Shown one piece after another: positions 12,437 through 14,180 of a stretch of 14,180 bases of DNA. The notes beneath the pieces were generated by a model, which saw nothing but the letters and a program-made list of their open reading frames with translations, made no database searches and was not told the DNA's origin. Numbering within the stretch: position 1 is the first letter of the stretch; every line of letters begins with the position of its first letter. A program made the position numbers and the translations under genes. The stretch comes from JBOGXF01 sp050694275 (GTDB lineage Bacteria; Actinomycetota; CADDZG01; WHSQ01), in NCBI GenBank assembly GCA_050694275.1, contig JBOGXF010000018.1, positions 1-14,180 of the forward strand. Reading direction: 5' to 3'.

Positions 12437-14180
12437 CTACGTACGCTGCTCCTGCTGAGGCGGTCGTATGTCAATCGATCCGTTCAATTCTGAATAGATG
12501 TCGTCCATGATGTGTCCCTCCGCCCTCATCTCTTGACGCAAGACGACCCGGTCGGAAACGCGGACCCACAGCCGGAACCACGCCGGCAGATCCGGACGCA
12601 CAAACGACACGATCCGGTATCTGTCCCCTTCCACCTTTGAGGTTCCCAGGACGCGCGTCGCCGTCGCGTCTCTCCAGAAAGAGCGGTAGTAGTTCTTCGG
12701 CCACGTGAAGGGAGATCCCGGCCAGTCGGATTTGCGCCACCGATCACCCTCGCCACTCTTCCAGTACTCCGTATCGCCGATGATGATGCGGTGGCTCTCG
12801 TTGACCCTGATATCCATCTTGTCGGGAGCCTCGAACAGGTAGCGGCTGACGATCGTCGGCCCCCTGACCCTGCCGCTGAGATCCTGGCGCATGCGCGCGG
12901 AGCGCAGGCCTTCCATCGCCGTTACCGCCCGCTCGAGTTCTGCGCGTCCATCGGGCGTTGGCAGAGGGAGGCTCGCGTCGAGCTCTACGGGGCCCCGATT
13001 GGAGACGATGGAAAGCGACAGCCCCCACTCGCCGGCGCTATCGATGATTCCATTACCTTCGAAGCACCCGGATCCGCACGGGGAGAGCGGCACTTCGATC
13101 TCGGAACCGGAATCACTACGTCCGTGCACCTCTGCCTCTCGCAGCGCGTCGCCCGGCTCCACGCCCAGGACATCGACCCGGAAATCGACCGGCCCCGGCC
13201 GTGCGGGTGCCAGCGACAGTCCGACCACAAAGGGCCCGGATCCCTGGGCCACGGAGACCGCATCTCGCCGCACGAATTGAACGATCGAGTTCGCACCGTC
13301 TTGCTGCTCGGGTGCCTCGGTCTCCCGGGGTGGATTGGGAAAACCCACGAGCACCGTGGCGAGCGCTAAAGCAATCAGCGCGGCCCCGGCCTCCGCCCGC
13401 AGCGGAAGCTTCAACCGTCTCGTGCTCGGTGTGGGCATGCGGCGAAGGACATAATGGCTCAGCCCGAGCCCGGCGATGACCACGAACGCCGCGGTCTTCA
13501 ACAGAAGCGTCCGCCCATAGCCAGTCGAGAGGACATCCCCAGGCGCGCTCAACTCGAGAGCCGCGTTGCTCAGCCCCGTGACCGCGACTGCGACGGCAGC
13601 TCCGACCGCGAAGGGGGTGAACGTCGCAAGCGCGCTCCTGAGGCGTTCGCTCGACAGCATCGAGGCGACGATCGCGAAGCCCCACGTTCCCACCGCGAGC
13701 AGATGCACGGAGAACGAGATCGTCGCCACCAGCGGCGCCGGCGATGAGGCCGCGTGGCCCGAGGCGGCCTCGGACACGAGCGCCACCGCCACCAGCAGTC
13801 GCTGGGCGCGTGCACGGTTTGGCCCGACGATGCCCCCCAACAGCGACGCGGCGAGAAGGACCGTCCGCCACCGCCCCGACGACCCGCCGAGCAGGACATC
13901 GCTCGCGCCCGCAATGGACCCGGAGGAAACCACCGACGAGGAGCTGACTGCCGTCGCGGTCCCGAGAAAGGCGAGCCAGGGCAGCAGGCGAGTCAGCGAC
14001 TGCGACCTGCGGCGCGGCACCTTGGCCCGGACGGCCACCCTGGACAGCAACGTAGAACCAGCCCACAGCGTGAGGCCGACGAGCGCGACGAATCGGCCTA
14101 TGAGCCCCAGCCACCCCTCGGAATCGATGGGGCTGGCCCGGACCGACTCGTTGGCCGACGCCGACGTCCCGATGCCGAAG
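12437..14180 (-). CDS. CopD-family copper resistance protein with LolA-like C-terminal domain (5' end off window)
   Basis: The minus-strand frame is open to the right edge, giving at least 580 residues. The visible N-terminal half has about eight membrane helices with the CopD hallmark SGHAASSPAPLVATISFSVH followed by LLAVGTWGFAIV, and GYGRTLLLKTAAFVVIAGLG. CopD takes part in copper uptake or handling across the inner membrane, usually with periplasmic CopC, which may be fused beyond the edge. From about residue 290 the protein is soluble and outside: first a beta-rich FixH/YtkA-like segment (VVGLSLAPARPGPVDFRVDV), then about 150 residues resembling LolA/LprG-type lipid-binding domains (RYLFEAPDKMDIRVN, YRIVSFVRPDLPAWFRLWV). 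TTG 14050 is an internal codon, not the start. It ends opposite the merR/cysteine-peptide locus, tail to tail. Confidence 0.85.
   Translation of the reverse strand, partial: FGIGTSASANESVRASPIDSEGWLGLIGRFVALVGLTLWAGSTLLSRVAVRAKVPRRRSQSLTRLLPWLAFLGTATAVSSSSVVSSGSIAGASDVLLGGSSGRWRTVLLAASLLGGIVGPNRARAQRLLVAVALVSEAASGHAASSPAPLVATISFSVHLLAVGTWGFAIVASMLSSERLRSALATFTPFAVGAAVAVAVTGLSNAALELSAPGDVLSTGYGRTLLLKTAAFVVIAGLGLSHYVLRRMPTPSTRRLKLPLRAEAGAALIALALATVLVGFPNPPRETEAPEQQDGANSIVQFVRRDAVSVAQGSGPFVVGLSLAPARPGPVDFRVDVLGVEPGDALREAEVHGRSDSGSEIEVPLSPCGSGCFEGNGIIDSAGEWGLSLSIVSNRGPVELDASLPLPTPDGRAELERAVTAMEGLRSARMRQDLSGRVRGPTIVSRYLFEAPDKMDIRVNESHRIIIGDTEYWKSGEGDRWRKSDWPGSPFTWPKNYYRSFWRDATATRVLGTSKVEGDRYRIVSFVRPDLPAWFRLWVRVSDRVVLRQEMRAEGHIMDDIYSELNGSIDIRPPQQEQRT

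Noticed and set aside
12791..13369. Plus-strand frames opposite the CopD gene, and a minus-strand 332-residue frame at 13116-14114
   Set aside because: Compositional shadows; the CopD frame has membrane helices and family motifs throughout.
1..14180. CRISPR array, retron or phage structural genes
   Set aside because: No regularly spaced repeats, reverse transcriptase or phage structural motifs were seen on either strand.

Overview
The window is high-GC bacterial DNA, most likely from an uncultured actinobacterium. Several clues point there: a CmtR-type metal sensor, LuxR-family large-ATPase remnants, a DUF2218 protein, frequent GTG/TTG starts, and at least one leaderless-looking promoter. 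This lineage call is inference from protein style, not a placement.

Layout. 1-1120 (minus): an alpha/beta hydrolase running off the left edge, coupled by a GTGA overlap to an EamA/DMT transporter. 1189-2326 (plus): a decayed DEAD-type helicase fragment, then a HigB-like toxin broken by three indels, followed by its intact HigA-like antitoxin. 2353-4261: an apparently intact IS1634-family insertion sequence. 4416-6258: the 3' half of a tRNA-Lys(UUU) that also encodes the C-terminus of a PadR repressor, a divergent monooxygenase-like gene behind PadR-style operators, and an SRPBCC gene with a run-on C-terminus. 6102-6832 (minus): a VapBC toxin-antitoxin pair with a probable CTG start for the toxin and a direct-repeat operator. 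6896-8331: a LuxR-type ATPase cut off and joined to the tail of a MacB-type ABC permease. 8368-9836: a small single-span membrane protein, a multi-span membrane protein and a DUF2218 protein. 9998-10378: a degenerate tRNA-Lys(CUU) beside the catalytic end of a tyrosine integrase. 10460-12291: a metal-response locus. 12437-14180 (minus): a CopD-type copper protein with an unusual soluble C-terminus, cut by the right edge.

The metal locus is the most coherent system. On the minus strand a CmtR-like Cd/Pb sensor is coupled (TGATG) to a cation-diffusion-facilitator pump, whose end overlaps the start of a truncated SAM methyltransferase. Divergently, a MerR-family sensor is driven by a MerR-type promoter with a 20-bp spacer. 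Overlapping the MerR stop codon is an unlisted 22-residue ORF with seven cysteines and a near-ideal ribosome binding site, a candidate minimal metallothionein-like peptide. The downstream CopD gene keeps the metal theme.

The rest reads as an accessory region worn down by integration, IS insertion and deletion. Two toxin-antitoxin systems, two tRNA-Lys remnants, an integrase stub and at least five truncated or frameshifted genes lie within 10 kb. Some single-base frameshifts could instead be sequencing errors, which only read-level checks can exclude.
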